64,000 bases of DNA from assembly GCF_008831285.2 (NCBI RefSeq), contig NC_045144.1:9773886-9837885 (forward strand), written 5' to 3'. Below are positions 9,811 to 20,375 of this stretch, piece by piece (within the stretch, counting starts at the first letter, position 1; each line of letters starts with the position of its first letter). The stretch comes from Nymphaea colorata (lineage: Eukaryota; Streptophyta; Magnoliopsida; Nymphaeales; Nymphaeaceae). The notes beneath the pieces were generated by a model. The model worked only from the letters and a program-made list of their open reading frames with translations, ran no database searches and was not told the DNA's origin. The position numbers and the translations under genes are program-made.

Positions 9811-11768
9811 GACAGTGTGGAAGAGTATTCTCCAAATCAGCTTATTCAGTTTACGGAATTCTTGGACTACAGATTTAGTCACAGTGTGGAAGATACAGTC
9901 AGAGATGATAAAGACAGTCATGTGGAAGAAGATACACTCAGAAATGATAAAGACAGTCATGTGGAAGGGGGCCCTGTGGTTGATCAGCCCACATCCCGTG
10001 ATCATTTGTTTGGGCAGGTTTACACTAGAAAGGAGAAAGATGTGGTTGAGACTGTTGATGTAACTAATCCCAATCCTGTGAGTTCCCCGAATGAACCAAG
10101 TCCAATGAATGAAGAGCTTCCCATAGCCCTGCGCAAGGGGACCAGGTCATGTACTTCTCACCCTATTCAGAGATTTTCAAAACTCAGTAAAGAATACAAA
10201 TGCTTTATTACCACTCTGTCTATGTCTGTGATTCCCAGGTGTGTGGAAGATGCTAGAGAGGATCCTAAATGGCTTCACGCTATGACATAGGAGATGGATG
10301 CCTTGGCAAAGAACAACACGTGGGAAGTGGTCGATATTCCCAAGGGGACTCACTTAGTTGGTTCCAAGTGGGTGTTTAGTGTGAAGTATAAACCTGTTGG
10401 TACTGTGGAACGATATAAAGCTCGTCTGGTTGCAAAGGGGTTCAGCCAAAAATACGGAATTGACTATCTTGAAACCTTTGCTTCTATTGCACTGTGAGGG
10501 TCATTTTGGCACTTGCAGTGCAAAAGAAGTGGGGCATGGACGAGCTTGATGTCAAAAACGCCTTCTTGAACGGTCATCTAGAGGAGGAGGCCTATATGAG
10601 CATGCCTCCCGGATATGCTCAAAGTGGAAAATGTTGTCATCTCAAGAAGGTCCTATACGGCCTGAAGCAGTCCCCTAGAGCATGGTTTGAAAGACTGAGG
10701 GTGGTAATGAAGACAAATGGGTACAAACAAGGAAATAGTGATCATACCCTGTTCATTAAGCAGAGAAGTGGCTTGGTGAGCATTCTTCTTGTGTATGTTG
10801 ATGATATGATTGTCACAGGTGATGATGAAGAAGAGAAAAGGAAGATGAAGGAGAGGTTAGCTGCTGAATTTGACCTTAAAGATCTGGAAAAATTAAGGTA
10901 CTTTTTGGGAATAGAGATTGCACGGTCAGAGACAGGGCTTATTATGAGCCAAAGGATGTACACTCTGGACCTCCTGAAAGAGGCAGGTAAACTGGGATGC
11001 AGGCCCTTTCTAACTCCAATGGAGTCAGGTACAAAGATAAGTATCAAAACGGGTAACATCCTGGATGAGGAAGGAAAAGGACGGTATCAGAGGCTTGTTG
11101 GTAAGCTTATTTATCTTACTCTTACTCGTCCTGATATTACTTATGCTGTAAAAGTGTTGAGTCAGTTTATGCATGTTCCTACTGATTGTCACTGGAAGAG
11201 TGCAGAAAGAGTGTTGGGATACCTGAAGAATAACCTAGGTAAAGGGTTGCTGTATACACGGCAGGACAAACTTAATATTGAAGGATATTCTGATGCTGAT
11301 TGGGCTGGTTGCACGGATACCAGAAGGTCTACCACAGGGTACTGCATCTTTTTAGGGGGAAACCTGGTGGTATGGAGGAGTAAAAGGCAGGAGGTCTGTT
11401 CTGGATCCAGTGCTGAGGCTGAATACAGGGCTGTTACAATGGGAGTTACAGAGATGTTATGGCTAAAGATTCTTCTAGCAGATATTGAGGTTGAAATGGA
11501 AGAGAAGATGAAGATGTATTGTGACAACAAGTCTGCTATTAACCTAGCTAATAATCCAGTCATTCATGACAGAACCAAACATGTGGAGATAGATCGCCAT
11601 TTCATACGGGAACGCATAGATTCAAAGGAATTGATCCTGCCATATATGAAGTCTGAAGATCAAGTTGCAGATGTTTTAACCAAAGCCTTATGTACATCTC
11701 AATTTGAGAAGAATGTTAGCAAGCTTGGCATGTTCGACATGTATGCCAAGCTTGAGGGGGAGTGTTAG
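9811..11768 (+). pseudogene. copia C reverse transcriptase and RNase H, broken
   Basis: The linker region contains a duplicated 30-base segment (RDDKDSHVEEDTLRNDKDSHVE). A TAG at 10288-10290 interrupts the start of the reverse transcriptase (LHAMT[18 protein letters not shown]). A deletion of about 10 bases near 10490 removes LKTV before RVILALAV. The remaining 424-codon frame (10494-11768) keeps YVDD and the RNase H motif SSAEAEYRAV, and ends LEGEC-stop with the stop in the LTR. Only part of it could be translated. Confidence 0.9.
11754..11762 (+). other. polypurine tract of copia C
   Basis: GAGGGGGAG immediately precedes the LTR. It is the same as in the other two copies. Confidence 0.85.
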
Positions 11769-12048
11769 AATAAAATGTATAGGGAACCGGGTCCGGATAT
11801 GGACCCGGTACCCATGGGCGCGGGAACCGAGGACGGGCTCGGTTCCCTAGGCGGGTCTCTCTTCCTCCCTCTTTTTATTCTATCACTTATTGTAATTGTT
11901 GATTAAGTGAATAGAGTTTTCTCTCTCCTAGGGTTGCGGTTTTGCCCCTAGGTTAGAGCTTCCCCGTGGTTTTTCACCTCGTTCCGAGGTTTTCCACGTA
12001 TATTCTGTGTTGGCTTTTCTTCTCCCCTTTCTACTGCGTGTTTCTACA
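11763..12048 (+). repeat. 3' LTR of copia C
   Basis: 286 bases, TGTTAGAATA...GTTTCTACA. It has the GAACCGGGTCC-GGATAT-GGACCCGGT hairpin at its start and a block shared with the other copia LTRs (CCTAGGGTTGCGGTTTTG) further on. Confidence 0.9.
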
Positions 12049-12696
12049 AAAATAAAAAGTCAAGATAGCACGTGTAGACTTATTTAGGTTTCTTTGTTTT
12101 TAGAAATTAGAATCACAGATATCATCATAGTTGGTAGTAAGAAATTAGAAGATCTTGCATGCTCCAAAACATATCAAAGCAGTGGCATTAAACTATAAAC
12201 TTCTCTTTATGATATACAACCTTTGAACTTTAATTGTTCAATTTTATGAAATTTTCTCTTTCAAACATCTAAACTAAAGTGATGTTCTTTATGTTATGGA
12301 GTGTTTGATGTCTGTGTTATCATGAATTTTATCTGTGTTCTTGTTTCTAAGTTGATAATCATAGGCTTTCTATAGAGAAATGCTTCAGTTTTGTTGTTAA
12401 GAGGAAGAACAGGCATGATTTCTACTACAACTCCAGTGTAACACATAACGACCAAGAAATTGAGCACACTTGGGTTTAGCTTCATGGTCTCATATATTGG
12501 GAAATTTCAACTTTTTCACCAATTAATAAATGTGATGCAATATTGTTTCATTTATCGCTTTTGCTAGTTTCTCTTTATTATTTTGCTGTTATTGTAGCTA
12601 TTGGTTTTTACTGAAGCAGTTACCCTTTTGAAAGGAAAATAAAGTAAGATCATATGGCAAGGGAACTAGTCTCACCCTTTTTGGTATTTCTCTCAG
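12049..12696 (+). other. intron or flank upstream of the HNH exons
   Basis: About 650 AT-rich bases with no coding potential, ending in a pyrimidine-rich stretch and the acceptor TCTCAG before the exon at 12697. Probably the right part of an intron of the ZRANB3-like gene into which the copia cluster inserted. This is inference. Confidence 0.45.
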
Positions 12697-13430
12697 GGTC
12701 AACAAGCTAATATTCGAGCCTGTAGAGGGCAATGCATGGCACGCAGACCATGTTATACCAGTCTACAAGGGTGGAGGTGACTGTAGATACTTTCTGTTTT
12801 TCATCTCCCTTTTCTTTGCGATACTTAATTCCACCATTTTGTTACATTTTGCAGGAGAATGCAGGTTAGAAAATATGAGAACATTATGTGTTGCCTGCCA
12901 TTCAAAAGTTACAGCAGCTCAACGAGTTGAACGGAGACTAGCAAGATCTGAGGCAAAAAAACAACTGAAAAGCATCATGAGAGAACTTGAAGCAGCCGAT
13001 GAGGTTTGTAAAACTCCACTATCTCTTTGGCCTTGCTTTTTCTTCTCCTTTTGCAATCAAGGTGTTGCAATGTTGGCGCTTTGGAATCCCTTTACAAATG
13101 GCCTTTCACATTCTAGTTTCATTTCCCATTTATCGCCTTCATTTTATATTGGTAGATTTTGTTGTCTTGAAACCCACACAAGCAAAACAATTGTAACGTT
13201 ATTGGCTTATTGCTCGAAATCAGTTTTCAGATGCAAACAATGACATTGAAGATGACGCATTGCTAATTAAAGTCCCTGGAAGTGCATATTCTGTTGATAA
13301 TACAGCAAGCGAAGATGACAAATCTCCAAAAGTTCTTCAACCTGGGGATCAAAATAAATTAACAGGACTAGTTGAATCTGCTTATGTGACCCAGAATTCC
13401 CAGCATAACCCTCATGCGTCGAGTGAGTGA
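12697..13430 (+). CDS. C-terminal exons of a ZRANB3-like SNF2/HNH protein
   Basis: Three exons join in phase: 12697-12776, 12855-13003 and 13224-13430, with GT-AG introns. They encode an HNH nuclease domain: WHADHVIPVYKGGG supplies the first His, LENM the Asn and CVACH the metal-binding Cys and last His. A basic helical stretch follows (ERRLARSEAKKQLKSIMREL) and then KVPGSAYSV. This arrangement is known from plant annealing-helicase proteins related to ZRANB3, which remodel stalled replication forks in the nucleus. The SNF2 helicase part is not in the window. It would lie upstream of the transposon cluster if the gene is intact. The stop used is TGA 13428-13430. The same frame stays open after it to 13805, so a recent nonsense mutation is possible. 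Confidence 0.75.
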
Positions 13431-14268
13431 GTGCTTACAGTTATGGATTCTCATTCATGGAAAAGTGGTGCAATCTTAGTCCAGGCATTGAATTTATGTG
13501 GACGGCTGACCTATCAGGTGCTTGTGACCAGAAGAAAATCTTTGAGTTTGTGGATCGTGCACCAGAAAGTCAAGCAACTATTGAATTTGATGATGGGTGG
13601 TGGATGTCCAAATGGACCAGAAAAAGAATGGCGAAGCCCAGAAATTGACCGTAGGCTCACTTTATCAAAGAGTTCTTCCAAGAGGATTTTTAAGATGCCT
13701 GTTTTTTCCCTCTGTAGTGTGAACTGTGAAGCTCTAGCTGTGTTTCACCAAAGCATACATTTTCCAGCTATGTGTATTTTCTATATTCAGGGATCGTGCA
13801 TGTAAAGTAGACGGTTGAAATTTGGTCTTAATCAAAGTGGTTTTCTGTTTTTAGTGGCCATAGCTTGCCTTCTCGTTGACTGCTGACCCAAGATAATTAG
13901 TGCTATTTGGCTGTTGATTTATGGTCTACTTGAAATGAAACTGAAGCTTTTTAATGGATGTTTGTAATATTGCTTAAAGCATAAGGATTGTCTTTTACAT
14001 GCTTCAATCTTATCATTGTCGTTTGGCAATGTTCTTAATGTCTGTTGAAACGACGATGGCACAAGACAAAGGAGAGAACTGAAATTTCCAAGTGCCAACC
14101 AAAGCTTCTCGCTTTACTCAACTCCACCCAGAAAGATTGACGATTATCAATTCCCTAAAAAGTTTTTACAACATTGCACACACGATACAGAATTTAGATG
14201 CGACAAAGCTTTAACAAATTAAGTAAAATACTTTATAGATTTATGTTTGATTTATTTAAAATAAGTTT
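13431..14268 (+). other. 3' flank of the HNH gene
   Basis: Probable 3' untranslated region, then AT-rich intergenic DNA. Open frames to about 13805 show no recognisable protein. Confidence 0.4.
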
Positions 14269-14320
14269 ATATATATATATATAGATATATATATATATAT
14301 AAAGAGAGAGAGAGAGAGAA
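14269..14320. repeat. (TA)n-(GA)n microsatellite
   Basis: A TA tract broken by one ATAGA, followed directly by a GA tract. Confidence 0.9.
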
Positions 14321-14336
14321 AGACAGAGATAGAAGA

Positions 14337-14560
14337 AATCCTCTGGATATCTTGAGATACAATTCATTAGGCAGTGTGCTGTGAGACGTTGGATAATTTC
14401 TTCGTCCAAACCCATAAATTATATATATATATATATATGCTGAAATCCTTTGGTTAATCTTGAACTTTGTCTAATCATGGCTGCTTGTTGTAATGCATTA
14501 GGTAGTGCGGTGTGAGAAGTCAGATGATTTCTTCGTTCAAATTCATAAATCATATATATA
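14337..14560. repeat. diverged tandem duplication, period about 131
   Basis: CATTAGGCAGTG...CATAAATTATATAT (from 14365) recurs as CATTAGGTAGTG...CATAAATCATATAT (from 14496), each copy ending in an AT microsatellite. The copies share most bases, with scattered changes. Confidence 0.75.
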
Positions 14561-14608
14561 TGGCTGCCGTATGAAGGCTTCGATGATTTCGTTTTACAAT
14601 TTTATGTA

Positions 14609-14701
14609 GCAAAAAACTGTCACAAAAGTGCATTCCTTCGTTAAAAACTGTCGCCCTCCATTATTGCCAATGCACCTTGTGCGTCGTGACAGTTTTTTGG
14701 C
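14609..14701. repeat. inverted repeat, hairpin-type mobile element remnant
   Basis: GCAAAAAACTGTCAC at 14609-14623 is mirrored by GTGACAGTTTTTTGGC at 14686-14701, with a third, partial copy (TTAAAAACTGTCG) between. Repeated AACTGTC words of this kind occur in subterminal regions of CACTA-type transposons. The assignment is tentative and no target duplication was recognised. Confidence 0.5.
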
Positions 14702-15032
14702 GACACAATTTTTTTTTAAAAAAAAACACGCTCAGCTACATATGGCTGCCGACATTATAAGAGAGTGATTGCTCCGATGACTAATCTTTTGTTGGATTTC
14801 AGAATCAACGAATGTGCCATTGATCTAATATCATGAACCGACAAACTTTCCCTCCCTTTCCCATTCTTCTCCTTATACCCTCTCTCCCTCTCCCTCTCCC
14901 TCTGTTCCCTTCTCTTCCTCTCCTTTCCTCCGTGAGCCTCTCTTCCTTTTCCTCCATTCTCCTTTCTTCCCATCCCAGGAGCCCTACTTGATAGGGACCT
15001 GGCTCCATCACCGGAGGAGTGACGTCTTGATG

Positions 15033-15432
15033 TTAGGGGTGAACAACGAGTCGAGCTACTTGAGCTCAACTCGTTAAAGCTCAGCACATGAACGAGTTCG
15101 AGCCGAGTCATTTGCTTAATGAGTCGAGCTCGAGTTCATGAGGTGACTCGTTTAAATAATCGAGTTTAGTTGAGCTCAACACCTAACTGCTGAATCGAGC
15201 TCGAGCCTTAATCAAGTTTGTTGAGTCTTAATCAAGTTGATATATTCAAACGAGTTCACGAGTTTGTTGAGCCTTAATCGAGTCGAGCTCGAGCTAAACA
15301 AGTAACAATGAATATTAATTCTGTTCAAACGAGTTTGTCAAGCCTTAACCGAGTTGAGCTCAAGCTCAAGATGTAATGATGAATATCAAATCTATTCAAA
15401 CAAGTTTGTCGAGCCTTAATCAAGATGCTCTG
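15033..15432. repeat. GAGCTCGAG-rich degenerate tandem repeat
   Basis: About 400 bases built from GAGCTCGAG and CGAGTTTGTTGAGCCTTAAT words. A unit starting TTCAAACGAGTT recurs at 15245, 15324 and 15395 (spacings 79 and 71). The left edge reads TTAGGGGTGAACAACGAG, like the ends of a widespread plant repeat beginning TAGGGGTG. Mobile origin is likely but unproven. Confidence 0.6.
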
Positions 15433-15520
15433 TGAATATTTCATCTAAAACGTTATGAAAGTATATGTCAAGACCTATGTTAAACTAATGTCACCTTTTC
15501 AGAAAAATAAATAGGAGAGC

Positions 15521-15890
15521 ATGAAGCTCATAATCCACCTAAATCCCTTGCTCATACCTAAGGATATCTCCATGTATTTTGTTAAGACATTGTCCAATCC
15601 AAAAGGAAAACAAGCTATCTTGGTTGTGATGAACAAACTAACCCGAATGTTGCTCATTTTATTGTGTTATCAAATATATTTTCTTGCTCATTTGGTAATA
15701 GAAGTCTTTCATGAACCTATCCAAAAACTTCATGTGTTCCATAAAACCATTATCAGTGATAAATGTTCCAATTTCCTAAGTAAATTATAAAGGAAGCACA
15801 TTAAACTGATGGAGACAAAGCTTTACTTTCATATTGCTTCTTGCTCATAAACTGATGGCTAAAACTGAGGTAGTCAATAGAATAGTAAGA
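15521..15890 (+). pseudogene. decayed Ty3/gypsy integrase fragment
   Basis: The frame from 15521 reads KDISMYFVKTLSNPKGKQAI, then VMNKLTR and IISDKCSNFLSKL. These align with the gypsy integrase pattern DISMDFVEGLP, VDRLTK and SDRDxxFTSKFW. After stops it continues with TDG and EVVNR, matching the TDGQTEVVNR motif. No LTR or other domain is attached, so it is an orphan remnant. Confidence 0.7.
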
Positions 15891-18071
15891 CCTTTTTGAG
15901 ATGTTTTTATGGATTCTTGTACTGGTACAAATGGTTATAAAATAGAAATCATCATTTCTCTACTTGTTTTACTTTTGTGGTACTATGCAGTTACCCACCA
16001 CCCACATTCTATGCAGTTACCTTTTGCACGGGTGATTGAGTACTCCTCGTGAGACTCATAAAATGCCAAATAACCCTTTCTGACTTTCGTGGTCTATTCA
16101 GAGTTCTTGAAGTAATTGAAAGATTGGATTGCGTTACCTAATGATGGACAAATCCTTATTTCATATTTCAAGTCATAAGCTTTTCCTTGGACAAATGATC
16201 AGAAGAAGGCGAGGATCACTGGGATGAATCATCCCCTTCACGTACCAAAATATTGAACATGAGAGGACTCAAAAGGAGGGCATATAGTTAGACCAGATTT
16301 TGGTAAGATCGGGTGACAAGGAAATTGGCCTGGCTTTGTAAGACATAGGTAATGTCTCGAGGAGCTTTCCAACTACTAGGTTTTGTGGACAATACAAATC
16401 TAAGGAGGGAGGAGTTTATGTTGGCCTTAGTAGGGAAACATCCTTAGGATATGTCCACCCAAGCCAGGGGGATAAGTCTACCCGAAGACTTACCAAAGGA
16501 GGATTGGAGACCCACAACAAGAACCACCACATTCATTTGGACCATGCCTTGCTTTGGTTTTGGCCACTACATAAATAGACATGCTTGCTTTAAGATAGCT
16601 CAGCTCGAAAGGAGTCAAAGAAACTGTCTTGCCATGTCGGTGTTGGCTCGTAGCCATAGCCATCTAGAATGGTCAAATGCCATTGACACCAAGTTGTGCC
16701 ATCCTATGAGGGGCTCTGTACCACCTATTTAGCTAGTGGCACTTGGCTACCATCTTGACATGTTGTCAGCTCACTCTCATCCTGTTAGCCTAGCAACCCA
16801 ACGTACATCTCATCTAGCTGCTATGCTTCACCTTAGTTGGTTGGTTGGCACCAATCCTTCACCCCACCTGAGCACATCAGCAAGAAGCTGCATGGTGCAC
16901 CTTGACCAACAATGCACTGGTAAGGCAGAACCAAATTGGTCCATCTATAGCCCCGTTAAGTTGAATCGACTAGCCAATATGTTGCTAATTATAAACCTTA
17001 GCTCTTGTATGTTCGGAAATTCATTTCTTTTGCCACAAAAAGATCCTTCGTAACGCTCCAATGCCATACAAAACTAAACACAAAAAGGAAATAGAGATAG
17101 GGTTTTTTTTTTATGTGTAGTGGAAGCAGAACAATCACACACCTACGTAGTTGGCATAGGCCTGATCTATCTATTGCGTACATATAACTTGCTTACGTAA
17201 TTAGCGCACGACATGATCTGTCCTAGCAGTTAATGTTGCTAATGAAAAATACCTATTAATAAAAAACATTACTTTATATATATGTTGGAGAGCCACTGCT
17301 CTCAAGTCTTAGTATCAAACAACTTAAAAAGTTGTACAAGCATGTACAACAAAAGTACATAGGTAAAATGTATATGACATTGTCACATTTCTTCTGAGCA
17401 ATCCCCCATCATCAACTGCCCGATCAACGAACGTCATCTGTTACAAAGTGAAGACCTAATGAAGGCAGATAATCATTGCATCAGTGCAACTGCTAAGTAC
17501 AATGAAAATCATAACAAGATCTCTAATATATCATTATATAAGTGTATACATTGTTTTGTATGTATACAAAGGGCAGAAAAAGAATCCTATTCCTTAACTA
17601 TAGTTTGAAGTAGTCTTAATGCTTATTATTCTTTCTGTTCCTCCAATATTTCACCCATTCCTTTGTTTATATACCTGCATCCTTCCTATTTCTTCAGATT
17701 CAAAATGGGGATCATTAGACCCTACTGACTCTTCACGTCGATCTTCATATTGATAGATTGAGTTATCAAAATGGTGGTAGGTTACTAATAGTTTTTCTAA
17801 GTTGTTATCTATAGGTGGCCCATTGATGCTAATTTCGTTGGGTGATTCAATGAGGCATTTTTCTTTATTTTGTTATCCTCTCCCAGTGCTTTGGATTACT
17901 TTCATTGTATAGTTATTAGGGTTCCTAGGTGTGTAACCTTGAGAAACAATAGTTCTATTGGCCATCAAAAAGGATAGTGGTGAGTAATATAGCAAGATGT
18001 AGGTCCGCTCCAACATCAGTAATAGTTTGGAAGATGATATTTCAGGGGTTTGGAGGGAATGATAATGCAAG
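15891..18071. other. unassigned intergenic DNA
   Basis: No conserved protein or complete element recognised. The open frames at 16451-16732 and 16736-17053 have no family features. Short AT-rich tracts occur around 17275. Confidence 0.4.
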
Positions 18072-18181
18072 TATCTAAAGTTGCACTTGAAAGAGAAATG
18101 AAAGGGATTTCTCTCCATTGGAATGCCTATCTAAAGTTGTGTTTGAAAGAGCGATGAAAGGGATTTCTCCATTGGGATGCC
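18072..18181. repeat. tandem duplication, period 56
   Basis: TATCTAAAGTTG...ATTGGAATGCC at 18072 is followed by a near copy at 18128 with a few substitutions and a 2-base deletion. Confidence 0.8.
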
Positions 18182-18911
18182 TATGGTTCTTAGGAGACTA
18201 TATAAATTTAAGGTTGTGGTGCTCTAGATAAGAAAGGTAAGGTGTTCCAATCAATGGAAATATCAACCATTGGATGCTTTCCCTTATTTAAGGGTCTCAA
18301 AGATTGGTTTGTCAGTTTCTTCCGCATTCCAACAAAGCATTCTCAATTTGAGTTACACAAAAACCAATGACATTTGTGACAATAGAGAAAAACAGATAAG
18401 TGAATGAATAAATAAATAAATAAACAAACAACTCAGAAACTCATGAATTTTTATTATGCATACACATGCACCCACTTGAGTAAAATCATATGATGCCACC
18501 CAGCTCATCGTTGTATCTAAGTTGAATGGTTGCACAACTTACAGTCCCAAACACTGAGTCACCAGAAATATTGGCATAGTTTAGGGTAACCACTATTGTG
18601 ACTCACATGTCGTTGAGTTCAACTGTGTCACTGTAGTAACTGCATCCCATATTAGCTGCCTCACACCAGGGATGGGCTCCTCAAAATAGCCTAGGGAAGG
18701 AGCACTTTACTCATCAATCCCTACATTCAGGAAAGGTTCCGATCATGCGGGTTTGTAGGCCCTTGCGCCACCCAACCTAGCCCATTTTATGTTTTAAAAT
18801 TAGGTTTGATTCTTTATAGTTGCAACATGTGCTGACCTCGGACTTTTCATTTCCCTTGTACTATCAACCCGGAAATATAAAGCAAGCCCCCCGCCATTGC
18901 CACATCATAAT
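18182..18911. other. unassigned intergenic DNA
   Basis: AT-rich sequence with a short AAAT-type run near 18405-18425. No gene seen. Confidence 0.4.
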
Positions 18912-20139
18912 TGTAACACTCGTCTTTTGTAGGTGGGCCGGATCGGGTCCAGACCCGGACCCGAATCCACCAGTGTGGGAGCCCGACGCCGCCCTCTTCG
19001 CCCTCGTCTTTCCCTCTTCTCCCTCGTTTCCTCTCTTCGTCTCTCCCTTTGTTACGACTGCAACACAGAGAAGAAGGAGGCAGAAGAGATAACAGCAGCG
19101 ACGGAGGTGTAGGGAGACGGCGGCGGCGCATTGGGTGAGCCCTGTCGTTCCACTGCTTCTTCCCTCTTCTCTCTTCTTTCTTCTTTCTTCTCCTCCGCCA
19201 CTCTCACGCTCTCTCGCCCTCTTGTCTATCTCTTCCCTCTGTCGAACTCTCTTTGTCGTTCCCCCTTTCTGTCGGCTCCCTCTCCCTATCCGTGTGAGTT
19301 TCCCTCAATCGAACCCTCCCTCTCAGCCGAGCCTCCCTTTTTGCCTTGCCGACTACCTCCTTCTCACGACAGACCCTCCTCTTGCATTCTTTCTCACTGA
19401 TTTTTCTCCCTTTTGTGGCTGTTTGGACGGTTGGCAGCTTGGGGATGCAACTTTCCCCTTATACCAGTGAAGTGAAGGCATTGATGGTGGAGGCAGCGAT
19501 CAATCGTTGGCGTTGGCACTCAATTGATGGTGGAGGCATGTGAATGAAGTGAATGAGAATGATATGTTTATGCTTACCTTGTAGAGGAATTGAAATTGTG
19601 TAATCATGATCATTGAGTGACCTTTACCTGTCGTGGTATGTGTGAGGGGTCTTCTCGTCAAGTCATGTGACAATGGCCTGTCACGACATGATGATGATTT
19701 ATTTTCATAATTGTGATTATCTCATATTTGAGCCCATACCTAAAGGGTTTGGGGATTTACTAGTTTGTTGCCATACTATGAAGGCTAAGCCTTTAGTTGT
19801 TTCCTTTTTTAGGTTTTGATGAACCTGGGGCGATAGGTTGATCAGATAGCTTCACTCACATCCTACTAGGGAGGTTTTGGGTTTGTTGTAGTGTCAGCGC
19901 GTCTTATTTTGATTTTATTGATGTCTTGTTTTTGTTAGACATCAATTACATGATTTGGGGCATTTTTGTCATACACAGACGTGATTTTTGTATGAACGGA
20001 AATTGTTATATAAATGAAAGTTTGCCCTAATGTTTCGAATGACATAGCTCCCTCCTTTTTGAATTGTTGTGTCGTCGCACCTCAATGCTTTATGTTTAAA
20101 AAAAAATTTATGTGTGAGTCAAAATTTTGGGGTGTGACA
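18912..20139 (+). repeat. 5' LTR of the plus-strand gypsy, internally deleted
   Basis: Starts TGTAACACTCG and ends GGGGTGTGACA. It is 1228 bases against 3183 for the solo LTR of the family. Alignment by eye places a deletion of about 1.8 kb near 19540. It contains GGATCGGGTCC-AGACC-CGGACCCGAATCC near its start, then a long pyrimidine-rich segment. Confidence 0.88.
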
Positions 20140-20143
20140 GCTT

Positions 20144-20156
20144 TGGTATCAGAGCT
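20144..20156 (+). other. primer-binding site of the plus-strand gypsy
   Basis: TGGTATCAGAGCT lies four bases after the LTR end and fits an initiator-methionine tRNA-type primer. Confidence 0.85.
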
Positions 20157-20375
20157 ATGACAAAACCCCACTATGGATGTGAATAAAAAACTATCTGTGA
20201 AGTTATGTTGTCCAGGTACGCGCTACTTGATTGAATTGTTATTGTAGTTTTGATTTTACAGTAAAGTACATAATATGATCGATGTTTTGAGACATTGTGC
20301 TAATGCACGTTTGTGATTTGATTTGCAAGATTGATCGTAGATTTTGTTTGAGAATGAAGATTCTTGTTTGTACAG

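Larger units (their letters stand above)
9807..12048 (+). mobile_element. copia fragment C, 3' part with LTR, plus strand
   Basis: Starts in the linker after the integrase (EEYSPNQLIQF) and runs through reverse transcriptase, RNase H and polypurine tract (11754-11762) to a 3' LTR. About 240 bases of integrase end expected between A and C are missing. C could be the distal half of A with B inserted and a deletion at the junction, but the LTRs of A and C are of different types, so I treat them as separate. The five bases after 12048 do not match those before 171. Confidence 0.85.

Noticed and set aside
8468-12048. Autointegration of a single copia cDNA as the origin of the inverted 3' ends
   Set aside because: The two LTRs (8468-8754 and 11763-12048) differ far too much to have been identical at a single event.
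12839-13243. 134-codon frame as a stand-alone gene
   Set aside because: It contains exon 12855-13003 of the HNH gene plus translated intron. The spliced model explains it better.
16451-17053. Open frames of 93 and 105 codons
   Set aside because: No conserved motif, odd composition and neighbouring stops. Not supportable as a gene.
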